A program made the translations under genes and the position numbers. A stretch of DNA of 6,148 nucleotides from Bacillota bacterium (GTDB lineage Bacteria > Bacillota > Sulfobacillia > Symbiobacteriales > Symbiobacteriaceae): the NCBI GenBank assembly GCA_028287415.1, contig JAQBPS010000203.1, positions 1-6,148 of the forward strand, read 5' to 3'. Within the stretch, counting starts at the first letter, position 1. Each line of letters begins with the position of its first letter. The notes under the pieces were generated by a model. That model did no database searches. It saw only the letters and a program-made list of their open reading frames with translations, and had not been told where the DNA came from. Of the stretch, positions 1-6,128 are shown piece after piece.

Positions 1-98
1 TCATCGCAACGGTACTAGCCATTGTAGTAGCGCTTGTCCTGTGCCGATTTGCGCCGCTGAGTGAACTGATCGAGTTCGCGTACGCACTGATACCATGA
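1..98 (+). CDS. C-terminal end of a membrane protein (partial, runs off left edge)
   Basis: Reading from base 3, the plus strand stays open for 31 codons and stops at TGA 96-98. The first 13 visible residues (IATVLAIVVALVL) are almost purely aliphatic and fit a transmembrane helix. A short tail with charged residues follows (CRFAPLSELIEFAYALIP). This is what the 3' end of an integral membrane protein looks like. Neither other plus frame gives a comparable hydrophobic run, and the frame is too short to appear as an ORF because its start lies outside the window. The family cannot be named from 31 residues; a transporter, exporter or polysaccharide-biosynthesis membrane protein would all fit. 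It is transcribed towards the minus-strand genes, so the two sets converge across 99-419. Confidence 0.5.
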   Translation, partial: IATVLAIVVALVLCRFAPLSELIEFAYALIP

Positions 99-419
99 TG
101 CCAAATATTTGTCAACAAATGGGAATACACACGATGTTGTGTGCTGCCAATCACGTGCTCTCACACAGCAACAAGCGATGCATCCCCGGAATGTTTTTGT
201 CAGTCAGCGTTGGCCATCGTGAAGTCTCCATGCATGCTATCGTGTGTGCCAGCCTCTTAGAGTTCGGCTGCGTACGCCCCAGCGAAGCGTGCAGGTGATG
301 CATGCAATGATGATCGCCAGAGCCAACAATCGGGTGGCCCACACGCCATCGAGACCTAGCCGGTCGCACGAACACATGGGGAGGCTGGGATCAGCGGTCT
401 ATCGGATGCAACGTGATAA
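99..419. other. Gene-free region between convergent genes
   Basis: I find no credible gene here. The open frames that cross it are rich in His, Cys, Met and Arg with no domain-like pattern, have no ribosome binding site, and overlap each other on both strands. Small inverted repeats are present: ATTTG/CAAAT around a TCAA loop at about 107-120, and CACAC/GTGTG at about 128-143. Neither is followed by a convincing T tract. The palindrome ATGCAT occurs three times, at 178-183, 230-235 and 298-303. The stretch may be decayed coding DNA, or simply the space between two convergent transcription units. Confidence 0.5.
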
Positions 420-1013
420 TCAAGCATACCACATGGTCGTGTGTACTACCCGTTTCACCTCCGGAAGCGGATCTTCGGTCCAGAGGATGACCCATCGGGC
501 TAACTCTGGTGGCACCTCCTTACCTGATACGACGGAGGTGGACTGGCCGGGTAACGACATGCTCAGGCTGTCGCTCAGCAGTGCGTCGTTGTGATACACA
601 CGCATTTCCATGTGCATGGGGATCTTGACGCTGATGTTGCCACCCTTCGCGCCATCGGGACTCGTGACGTCCATCTGCATCTGAAAGTCACCGGTTGTCT
701 TCTGGTCAACCGGCTTCTGCTGGGCATTTAGTTTGAGAAGGAACGACTTGCCGGAGCTGACGACGGCTGTCTGCCGCAGCGAATCCCACGCCACATGGGC
801 ACCCAGGCACTCCGCCACGAAACGGACCGGGACAAAGGTGCGGTTGTCCACCTTCTTGGGTGGCACGTCTACGGTACCTTCCTTGCCGTTGACCACCACT
901 CTTGTGGAGCCGATCCAGAGGTTGATTGTGGTGTCGCCCTTCGTCAAGCTAATCTTCTGTTCACGCTCTTCCCAGCCGACTGTGAAGCCCAGACGTTCCG
1001 CCAGGGGCCTCAT
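420..1013 (-). CDS. Stalk-domain (copper amine oxidase N-terminal type) protein, 5'-truncated, probable pseudogene
   Basis: The 197 residues begin inside a stalk domain (Pfam Cu_amine_oxidN1), a repeat common in secreted and cell-wall proteins of Bacillota. Two half-repeats are visible. The first is MRPLAERLGFTVGWEE then KISLTKGDTTINLWIG (about 1-35); the second is VVVNGKEGTVDVPPKKVDNR then TFVPVRFVAECLGAHVAW (about 38-76). Residues about 105-165 form a lipoprotein-like beta region (QMQMDVTSP to LSMSLPGQS). In frame upstream of the ATG lies ENGRTLVP, the typical start of the first half-repeat, so homology begins before any possible start. A TGA at 1068-1070 blocks further extension. No signal peptide is encoded in any frame between here and the DUF4190 stop at 1135, and the ATG has no ribosome binding site. 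I infer a truncated remnant of a once exported protein. The C-terminal end may also be altered, since it stops without a recognisable domain end. Confidence 0.7.
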   Translation of the reverse strand: MRPLAERLGFTVGWEEREQKISLTKGDTTINLWIGSTRVVVNGKEGTVDVPPKKVDNRTFVPVRFVAECLGAHVAWDSLRQTAVVSSGKSFLLKLNAQQKPVDQKTTGDFQMQMDVTSPDGAKGGNISVKIPMHMEMRVYHNDALLSDSLSMSLPGQSTSVVSGKEVPPELARWVILWTEDPLPEVKRVVHTTMWYA

Positions 1014-1100
1014 GGGTACCAGCGTCCGACCGTTCTCAATGTCACCTGAAACATCGCTGGCACAGTCTCATCCGTACGCGGGCGTTGCCGAGGCGCGACT

Positions 1101-1127
1101 GAGCCCGGTAGTAGCCCTACCGGCCTC
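1101..1127. terminator. Hairpin after the DUF4190 gene, weak terminator candidate
   Basis: CCGGTAG (1105-1111) pairs perfectly with CTACCGG (1117-1123) around a five-base loop. After one C-C mismatch the stem extends by GAG/CTC. It lies 8 bases past the stop codon of the minus-strand DUF4190 gene, where a terminator would be expected. There is no T tract on either side, so intrinsic termination is doubtful. Confidence 0.35.
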
Positions 1128-1134
1128 AACTCCA

Positions 1135-1482
1135 CTACTTACCGTACTGCCCGGTGAGGTACATATAGGCACCGAGGGTACCATTCGCCAGGGTGACCAG
1201 CAGCCATATGACGGAGAGAATGAGGCCTGCCGTCGCAAGGCCGCTCCGCGATGACCTCAGGCCGCGAATCGAAAGCACCAGTCCTGTCACTGTGACAGGT
1301 AGCCCGATAAAGGGGAGAATCCACGCCAATAAGCTAACGAGCCCGAGTACGAAGCCAGCCGTGGCGTTCCGCTCTTGACCGTGTGAGTTCATGGCTACGG
1401 GGGACCCAACGGAATCGCGCCCGTGTGTGCGCACGTCAACGATCTGCTGTTGAACGTCGGACTCATTGCCGAATTGGTTCAC
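1135..1482 (-). CDS. DUF4190 domain-containing small membrane protein
   Basis: This 115-residue protein has a polar N-terminal segment (about 1-38, rich in Gln, Asp, His, Ser), then a DUF4190-type domain. The domain opens with ATAGFVLGLVSLLAWILPFI, passes a short basic loop (RGLRSSRSG), and continues with LATAGLILSVIWLLVTLA. It forms two transmembrane hairpin segments at about 43-72 and 82-107. The paired Gly-rich starts of each helix are the family signature; the molecular function of DUF4190 is unknown. I chose the GTG at 1482-1480 rather than the upstream GTG at 1491. AAAGAGG at 1497-1491 sits 8 bases from the 1482 start but would overlap the 1491 one. A SigA-like promoter lies about 75 bases upstream and the leader should be roughly 65-70 bases. 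The gene is separated from the lipase unit by a strong terminator, so it is probably transcribed alone, or with the damaged stalk gene behind it. Confidence 0.85.
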   Translation of the reverse strand: MNQFGNESDVQQQIVDVRTHGRDSVGSPVAMNSHGQERNATAGFVLGLVSLLAWILPFIGLPVTVTGLVLSIRGLRSSRSGLATAGLILSVIWLLVTLANGTLGAYMYLTGQYGK

Positions 1483-1490
1483 TGGATACA

Positions 1491-1497
1491 CCTCTTT
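1491..1497 (-). promoter_or_regulatory. Ribosome binding site deciding the DUF4190 start
   Basis: The minus strand reads AAAGAGG and then 8 bases to the GTG at 1482. This spacing is ideal for the second GTG and impossible for the first one at 1491, so the protein is three residues shorter than the longest open frame. Confidence 0.65.
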
Positions 1498-1555
1498 CTT
1501 GAGTGCACGCCCCTACTTCGGAAAGAACAGAAGCGCTGTATATACAAATTTTTAC

Positions 1556-1584
1556 TAATAATTCCTTTTTAATCCAAATATCAA
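1556..1584 (-). promoter_or_regulatory. SigA-type promoter for the DUF4190 gene
   Basis: The minus strand has TTGATA (1584-1579, 5 of 6 to the -35 consensus), a 17-base spacer, and TATTAG (1561-1556, 4 of 6 to the -10 consensus). It lies in the most AT-rich stretch of this intergenic region. Transcription would begin near 1549, leaving a leader of about 67 bases before the GTG. Confidence 0.55.
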
Positions 1585-1786
1585 CGCGGTGTACACATTT
1601 TTCTAGTCATCGTGGTCGTTTCTCGGCAATGCTTCGGGAGCTGGTCGCACAGCACGGCTGCTGTGGTGGCCGCAGCAGGAACTCGAAAAATCGACCTATG
1701 GGCTACATGTACCACCAAAGGCGAGGGAGTGCAGGACTCACGTGGGTAGGGGTGGAGGGCGGAAGCGGCCCCGGGCGGTAGTACTC
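1585..1786. other. Gene-free spacer between the lipase-unit terminator and the DUF4190 promoter
   Basis: Together with the promoter region this makes about 300 bases without a gene. The frames that cross it carry no recognisable domain, signal or membrane segment and no supported start. I see no riboswitch-like or tRNA-like fold by eye. Confidence 0.5.
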
Positions 1787-1830
1787 AAAAACCAAGGGCA
1801 GATGGCGCTAATGCGCCATCTGCCCTTGGT
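1787..1830 (-). terminator. Rho-independent terminator of the lipase/membrane-protein unit
   Basis: A perfect 18-bp inverted repeat, with arms 1791-1808 and 1813-1830 and a four-base loop, begins 17 bases past the stop of the small membrane-protein gene. On the minus strand the stem is followed immediately by TTTTT (1791-1787, the first T being shared with the stem). No T tract follows on the plus strand, so it works in the minus direction and insulates the DUF4190 gene from the lipase unit. Confidence 0.92.
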
Positions 1831-1847
1831 GATTCCGGAGGCTCGGA

Positions 1848-2117
1848 TCATTTCGGCCAAAGGAGCCAGAGCAGCCCCGCGGACCCCAGCAAGATACTGC
1901 CGGCCGCGATCCCTATGAAAGCGGCGCCCATCGCCAGAACTCTTCCCGCATACGGAGTGTTCGAAGTGCGATAGGTCCAGATTCCGACAGCGACCGCCCC
2001 GGCCGCACACCCGAACTGGAGCGGCGCCGAGTTGAAAGAGGAAGGGGTCCATGCCGCCAGTTGAAAGGACAACAAACCGAGCACCGTTGATATCAGTCCT
2101 GTAAAGAGCTTTATCAC
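1848..2117 (-). CDS. Small three-helix membrane protein, translationally coupled to the secreted lipase
   Basis: I do not recognise a family. The 89-residue product starts MIKLFTGLISTVLGLLSFQL and has three likely transmembrane segments, at about 4-23, 33-49 and 60-86. A short polar loop (TYRTSNTPYAGR) joins the second and third, and the protein ends LLWLLWPK. The GTG start overlaps the TGA stop of the upstream lipase gene as GTGA. GGAGGTG at 2132-2126, inside the lipase gene, sits 8 bases before it. A longer reading from ATG 2153 exists, but it would overlap the lipase by 40 bases and lacks such a site. The tight coupling suggests a job tied to the lipase or its export or anchoring, or a general small inner-membrane protein carried along. 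The function is unknown and the role is inferred from position only. The unit ends at the strong hairpin 17 bases downstream. Confidence 0.8.
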   Translation of the reverse strand: MIKLFTGLISTVLGLLSFQLAAWTPSSFNSAPLQFGCAAGAVAVGIWTYRTSNTPYAGRVLAMGAAFIGIAAGSILLGSAGLLWLLWPK

Positions 2118-5100
2118 GGTCGGTGCACCTCCATGTACACGGTCCCTGACCACCGGCTGCCGTCAATCAGTTCACCAGCTACTTCGACCTGGACGCGGCC
2201 CTGCTTGGCCTTTGGGGTCAGCAGGTGCTGAATCGCCGTTTCGAAGGCCGCCCGCTCGAATGTGACCGCCAGTTCCGGCACCTTGTCCCTGTTGTGATCC
2301 ACGATCTCTACTGGGCCGGCAGCGGGCACCGGCTGCCTGTTAACCGCGATCGATGTCGGAACGATCTGGGCCGGGTTCACTGTGGTGGGCAATTGGATGT
2401 AAGCCGTAACGGGATCGGTCCCACCCAGCACCACACGGGTCGTGTCGAACGCCACCTTCGCTGCAAACGTCTGTGGTAGAACCTCCACGGTCTTCAACGC
2501 CGCGTTGTTGCTGTAGTCGAATTCGGTGAGGGTGCGGTTTTCGTTGACCCGCACGTAGAGCGTGTAGGGCTCCTTCCGCTGGACGATCCTCCACGGCATG
2601 GACACAGTGGCCTTCCCGCGTCGGGCAATCTGCTTCACCGTTGTTTTGTCGATGAGGGTGCCGCCGGTTTCGGGGTTGTCTAAGTAAACCTCGACGTCAA
2701 ACGCCTTGCCAGCGTCCCCTGCGTTCTGTACCACAACGGAGATCTTTGCAGTCCGCCCTGCCTGCGCCTTGGCCGGACTCACAGTGATATCCTTGGGGAG
2801 AACATAGAGGTCCGTCGGAATCGACGGGAATTGCCTTAGCTGATACTGCCGCGTCAGGTAGACATTTCGGCCGAACAGAGCGCCGCCATCTCCCTGAATG
2901 GTCAAGTCCGTTACCATGAAGCGCCCACTGTAACCCATCCGCTGAATCTCCTGTCCCGAGAACATCAAGTTAACCTGGCTGTCCCCCGTCCCCAGATCGA
3001 CGCTTCCCGAGGTCCAGCCGACCGCCTGACCCTTCTCGGTCAGGAGCCGGGCTGTCACCGAATAGGTGCCTGACGTTTCCGTGTGGACGCCTAGATTGAC
3101 ACGAAGCTGGTCGAACGACTTGTCGTTGTTCAGGTCGACACCCTGGTCGCTGAAGGTGCCGGTCAGGTAGAGCGTGTCATGCTGGAAGCTGGTATGGCTG
3201 TATGCCTGCGTTTCAAAGGCGGGCGCCTCGGCCGCGTCCATGAGGATGTCATTTTGGAAGAGCGCCACACGGTGCAGCGTGTAGGGACCTTCCGCACCGC
3301 TCGCAAAGATCCGCTTCCCGTCAAACCGGAGGGCGAAACTGGTTTGGCCCGCTGAGGTCACGCTGGCGAAACTAGTGGCGCTGTCAATGACATTCCCTCG
3401 AAGGTCAGTCAGGTCCGCCGTAAGCCGGTAGCTCCCTGCGGACTGGATTACGGCATCCGCGTTCACCCGGAGTTCATCCAGCATGCCGTCACCCGTGGTG
3501 TCGTTCCCACTGGCCGAGTAGGTGCCCGAGAGGCGTGCTGAATTTCCGCCGGCCCCGAACTCCGTGTAGGTAGTGCGGCGCCTCCCTGTCGTCGTCTCCG
3601 CTACAACCCGGATCGAGTAGTAGCCGTCAGCCGTACTGGAAACAGTAACCGAGAACACGCCCGATGCCGTTTCCTGCATGGAATAGGTCTGCTGGGCGCC
3701 GTTTGGATCGGTGACAAAGGCCGTCAGGGTGCCGCCGGGTAGGGGTTGTCCCCGCTCATCTGCCAGCAAGCCTGTTACTGTGACGGAGTCCCCTGCCCGC
3801 ACGGCAGAGGTGTTCACAGATGCGGTTAGAACCGGCGCAGCAGCGTCTTCCGCTTGCATCTGGTAGGGGGCGTCTGACCCGTCGCCGATCGCCCGTAAAA
3901 TCCAGGTACCAGCCTTCGGGGAGGCTACTTCGTACATCTTCGTCTGCAGCAGGGCAGTGCCCGCCGCATAGGTAGCCTTCAAAGCCTTCGCCGTGGCCGG
4001 GGTGAGGACCTTGCCATCCGGAGTCACCACTTCGAAGGTGGGGTTCCCTTCGGCATAGTTCAGACGGAAGCGGACAGAACCTACGCCGGAGACGGTAACC
4101 GACAGGGTATCAGTGTGGCCACTCGCCAGTGTGCCTTCAGCAGTGTCGATCAGGGAAGAGGGGGCAGGAGCCGGTGCTTTCTCCGGTGCGACAGCCGATT
4201 GAGTCAGTCCGGACGATGAGTTCACCAAAGGTGCAACGGGTGAGGCCATCCGGCTTAGCTGCAGGGGAGGGTTGCTTTGCTGTGCAATCCATTCAATGGC
4301 TTTCTGGGCGACCCTGAGGGAATCGTGGAGCCCGCTGTGATCCGTCGTAGTGGTAAAGTCCACGGTCCCCTGGTTCTGGCCGTCACCGTCCCACCCTGCC
4401 CATCGCCACGGTGGGGTGACTCGGTCTACAGAAACAACCCCATCGTGAGGTGGGTCGAGCCGGGCGCCCATCACTCCCAGATAGAACATGCAAAACCGGT
4501 CATTATACTTGGTCCCGGCGATGGTAAAGATCCTGCTATACTTGGCCTCAGGGGTATTGAGGACCCAGGTCGATCCCTCCTTTCGGTAGTTGAAATTCTC
4601 GAAAATCCAGACAGCTCGGAGGTCGCTGGTCATTTTAAAATGGCCTCCCACCCTGACGTCGGCACATTCCGAGCCCCGATTCGGTGTACCCAACTGAACC
4701 AGGGTGTCGATGTCCTGACGTGCCCGTATATATGCGCGCGTGTCGAGTCCGCCCTTACTGTGGGCGATGACGTTCAGCCTACTGACGCCGAACTTCTGCT
4801 CTACTTTGGGTAGTTCTTGCAGGAGGGTTTGTGCATTTGTGTCGATGCTGGACCAACCGCCTACCGCCACACGTTCGCTAGGTATGCCGATCTCATCGAG
4901 AAATGGCTGGAACTGATCCCACGCGCCCTTGCCGCTGAGAATGCCGTTGACCAGGGCGACCGGCCGCACGGCGGGCAGGAGAATGGCGCCCCAGTCTGCC
5001 TGCACTCCCCAGATCAAGCTGCCGCCATTCAGCTTGTCGATTTCGATGGAGATTTCGTTCAGCGCCGGGACAGGCAGTACTCCGAGGTCCCCAGGCTGCG

Positions 5101-5842
5101 GGAACTTCAACCACTCAATCGGCACCTCGTAGGTGAGGGTGGGCCACGTATCATTGCCGCTGCTCAGCGGCCGGTCCAGCTCATGGCCGTTCACGTAAAC
5201 GATATCCCGTTCCGGCTGATGAGCTGTGCCTTGGTAGTCGTCGTCCACATCATAGACGCGCAGGGCCAGGAGAGCCTTGGCAGGCAGCAGCTTGTTCTTA
5301 ATCAGCTTGGCCGGCGACTTCAGGTGGCCATTTGCATCCACCTCGCCGTAGTAGCGAGTGATGGGAATCCAGAACCGGTAGGGGCTCCGGTCGGCAAAGA
5401 GGTACTGGTCCAGATCCGAAAACGAGTCATGGTCGGCAATAAACACCTCATCTGCGGGAGTGTTGGCATACAGCAGGTAAGGATTGAGGCCGGAATCCCC
5501 TACGTACGAGGTTGCGGGAGCCTCATTCGTAGGGACACTGGATACTTTGAAATCCACAGAAGAGTAGTAAGCTCGCGCAGCCTGAAGCGATGCCTTCGGC
5601 TTTTGCCGTTGTTTCGGCGAATCGCCCTCCGTTTCATTGGTCGGGGCAGGAGTCGTCTCGACAGTTACCATAGCCGGATCGGGAGCCGGCGCATTCGCCG
5701 TATTCGCATTGCGGTCCCCAGCAGAAGCGACCGCTGCTCGGTCTGCCAAAGATGAGGTCGCTTCTTGAGGCTGAGCAAAGACTGGGTGCACCAGAGCGAG
5801 GGATAGAATGCCACTGATAAAGACGGAAGGCCAGCGCCGCAT
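2114..5842 (-). CDS. Secreted multidomain alpha/beta-hydrolase (lipase/esterase-like) with CARDB and calcium-loop modules
   Basis: This is a 1242-residue exported serine hydrolase of lipase type. Residues 1-23 form a signal peptide (MRRWPSVFISGILSLALVH, cut near VFA/Q). Residues 24-88 are a Pro/Ala/Thr/Glu linker, and about 90-290 an unassigned globular region. The hydrolase (about 291-520) shows an oxyanion-hole strand (ALVNGILSGKGAW), nucleophile elbow AHSKGG with Ser362, LGTPNRGS, acidic residue Asp467 (HDGVVSV) and His502 (DHSGLH), so the triad is complete. Accessory modules follow: PPC-like (565-663), Ig-like (669-762), tandem repeats with D-rich loops (771-892, 893-1005), CARDB (1011-1123, ending EFDYSNNAALKTVEV) and a terminal module (1127-1242) with DHNRDKVPEL. 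I chose ATG 5842 because the signal peptide starts there; the frame extends to 5962 but the added 40 residues would mask it. No clear ribosome binding site precedes either start. Carboxylester hydrolysis is inferred from the motifs; the substrate is unknown. Confidence 0.88.
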   Translation of the reverse strand: MRRWPSVFISGILSLALVHPVFAQPQEATSSLADRAAVASAGDRNANTANAPAPDPAMVTVETTPAPTNETEGDSPKQRQKPKASLQAARAYYSSVDFKVSSVPTNEAPATSYVGDSGLNPYLLYANTPADEVFIADHDSFSDLDQYLFADRSPYRFWIPITRYYGEVDANGHLKSPAKLIKNKLLPAKALLALRVYDVDDDYQGTAHQPERDIVYVNGHELDRPLSSGNDTWPTLTYEVPIEWLKFPQPGDLGVLPVPALNEISIEIDKLNGGSLIWGVQADWGAILLPAVRPVALVNGILSGKGAWDQFQPFLDEIGIPSERVAVGGWSSIDTNAQTLLQELPKVEQKFGVSRLNVIAHSKGGLDTRAYIRARQDIDTLVQLGTPNRGSECADVRVGGHFKMTSDLRAVWIFENFNYRKEGSTWVLNTPEAKYSRIFTIAGTKYNDRFCMFYLGVMGARLDPPHDGVVSVDRVTPPWRWAGWDGDGQNQGTVDFTTTTDHSGLHDSLRVAQKAIEWIAQQSNPPLQLSRMASPVAPLVNSSSGLTQSAVAPEKAPAPAPSSLIDTAEGTLASGHTDTLSVTVSGVGSVRFRLNYAEGNPTFEVVTPDGKVLTPATAKALKATYAAGTALLQTKMYEVASPKAGTWILRAIGDGSDAPYQMQAEDAAAPVLTASVNTSAVRAGDSVTVTGLLADERGQPLPGGTLTAFVTDPNGAQQTYSMQETASGVFSVTVSSTADGYYSIRVVAETTTGRRRTTYTEFGAGGNSARLSGTYSASGNDTTGDGMLDELRVNADAVIQSAGSYRLTADLTDLRGNVIDSATSFASVTSAGQTSFALRFDGKRIFASGAEGPYTLHRVALFQNDILMDAAEAPAFETQAYSHTSFQHDTLYLTGTFSDQGVDLNNDKSFDQLRVNLGVHTETSGTYSVTARLLTEKGQAVGWTSGSVDLGTGDSQVNLMFSGQEIQRMGYSGRFMVTDLTIQGDGGALFGRNVYLTRQYQLRQFPSIPTDLYVLPKDITVSPAKAQAGRTAKISVVVQNAGDAGKAFDVEVYLDNPETGGTLIDKTTVKQIARRGKATVSMPWRIVQRKEPYTLYVRVNENRTLTEFDYSNNAALKTVEVLPQTFAAKVAFDTTRVVLGGTDPVTAYIQLPTTVNPAQIVPTSIAVNRQPVPAAGPVEIVDHNRDKVPELAVTFERAAFETAIQHLLTPKAKQGRVQVEVAGELIDGSRWSGTVYMEVHRP
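2126..2132 (-). promoter_or_regulatory. Ribosome binding site inside the lipase gene for the coupled membrane protein
   Basis: GGAGGTG, 8 bases before the GTG at 2117, is the strongest Shine-Dalgarno match in the window. It lies within the last codons of the lipase gene and supports the GTGA overlap start over the longer alternative from 2153. Confidence 0.75.
2828..3532 (-). repeat. Tandem duplicated protein module within the lipase gene
   Basis: The two copies lie at 3532-3167 and 3166-2828 and are about 122 and 113 residues long. They align without gaps over the first 90 or so residues. Paired landmarks are LSGTYS/LTGTFS, then DTTGDGMLDELRVN against DLNNDKSFDQLRVN, then AGSYRLTA/SGTYSVTA. 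The aspartates spaced 4 and 8 apart resemble dockerin or thrombospondin type-3 calcium loops. The copies are diverged at protein level, so this is an old duplication rather than a recent DNA repeat. Confidence 0.75.
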
Positions 5843-5854
5843 GTAATCAACACT

Positions 5855-5896
5855 ACTATAAATTGGGATTAATGGATACAATACGGCGTAATTCAA
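5855..5896 (-). promoter_or_regulatory. Probable promoter region of the lipase gene
   Basis: The 100 bases before the lipase ATG are markedly AT-rich against the gene itself. Two overlapping SigA-like arrangements are visible on the minus strand. One is TTGAAT (5896-5891), 17 bases, ATTAAT (5873-5868). The other has a better -10, TATAGT (5860-5855), but a weak TTGTAT (5881-5876) at only 15 bases. Either would give a very short leader of about 6-20 bases before ATG 5842. Which one is used cannot be decided by eye. Confidence 0.35.
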
Positions 5897-6128
5897 TAAA
5901 AACCCTGCTAACTTCGATAATTTAGAGTGCACATTTCGGGGATCGCCTAAGGAGCCTGACATCGACAGAGGAGACCAACACGGTCTGATTCTGTCTGGTC
6001 ACGGCATGCTTGCGCGAGCGGCGTGTGGCAGGCGGTCCGTACGTTTTGCATCAGCCAAACAAGTATGCCTACAGAGCCCTAGCGTGCATGAGGGAGCAGC
6101 CTCAGTTCAGCTGGGAGGCGCCCAATAC
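5897..6128. other. Upstream region, no supported gene
   Basis: No gene is supported here. The minus-strand extension of the lipase frame to 5962 reads as non-coding sequence. A small hairpin, AGACC/GGTCT around AACAC, lies at about 5973-5987, and a direct GTCTG repeat follows at about 5983-5997. These could be a regulator site for the lipase gene but have no known match. A plus-strand frame is open from 5989 to the window edge with a fairly protein-like end (YAYRALACMREQPQFSWE), but it has no supported start. Confidence 0.35.

Noticed and set aside
244..594. A 116-codon plus-strand frame at the left
   Set aside because: It overlaps the 3' end of the stalk-domain gene on the opposite strand and has no start signal or domain-like composition.
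733..1254. A 173-codon plus-strand frame crossing two genes
   Set aside because: It is antisense to both the stalk-domain and DUF4190 genes, so it is a shadow of their codon use.
2118..2153. Longer start (ATG 2153) for the 89-residue membrane protein
   Set aside because: It would add 12 polar residues and overlap the lipase gene by 40 bases, whereas GTG 2117 has an ideal GGAGGTG site and a GTGA overlap.
1738..2166. A 142-codon minus-strand frame overlapping the small membrane protein
   Set aside because: It is in another frame, Arg/Gly/Cys-rich without domain patterns, and runs through the strong terminator hairpin.
4817..5755. A 312-codon open frame on the plus strand
   Set aside because: It is fully antisense to the N-terminal half of the lipase gene, has no recognisable domain, and owes its length to the GC-rich codon use of the real gene on the other strand.
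5843..5962. Forty extra residues at the N-terminus of the lipase (start ATG 5962)
   Set aside because: They would put about 40 residues ahead of a textbook signal peptide, the DNA is AT-rich and promoter-like, and the upstream ATG has no ribosome binding site.
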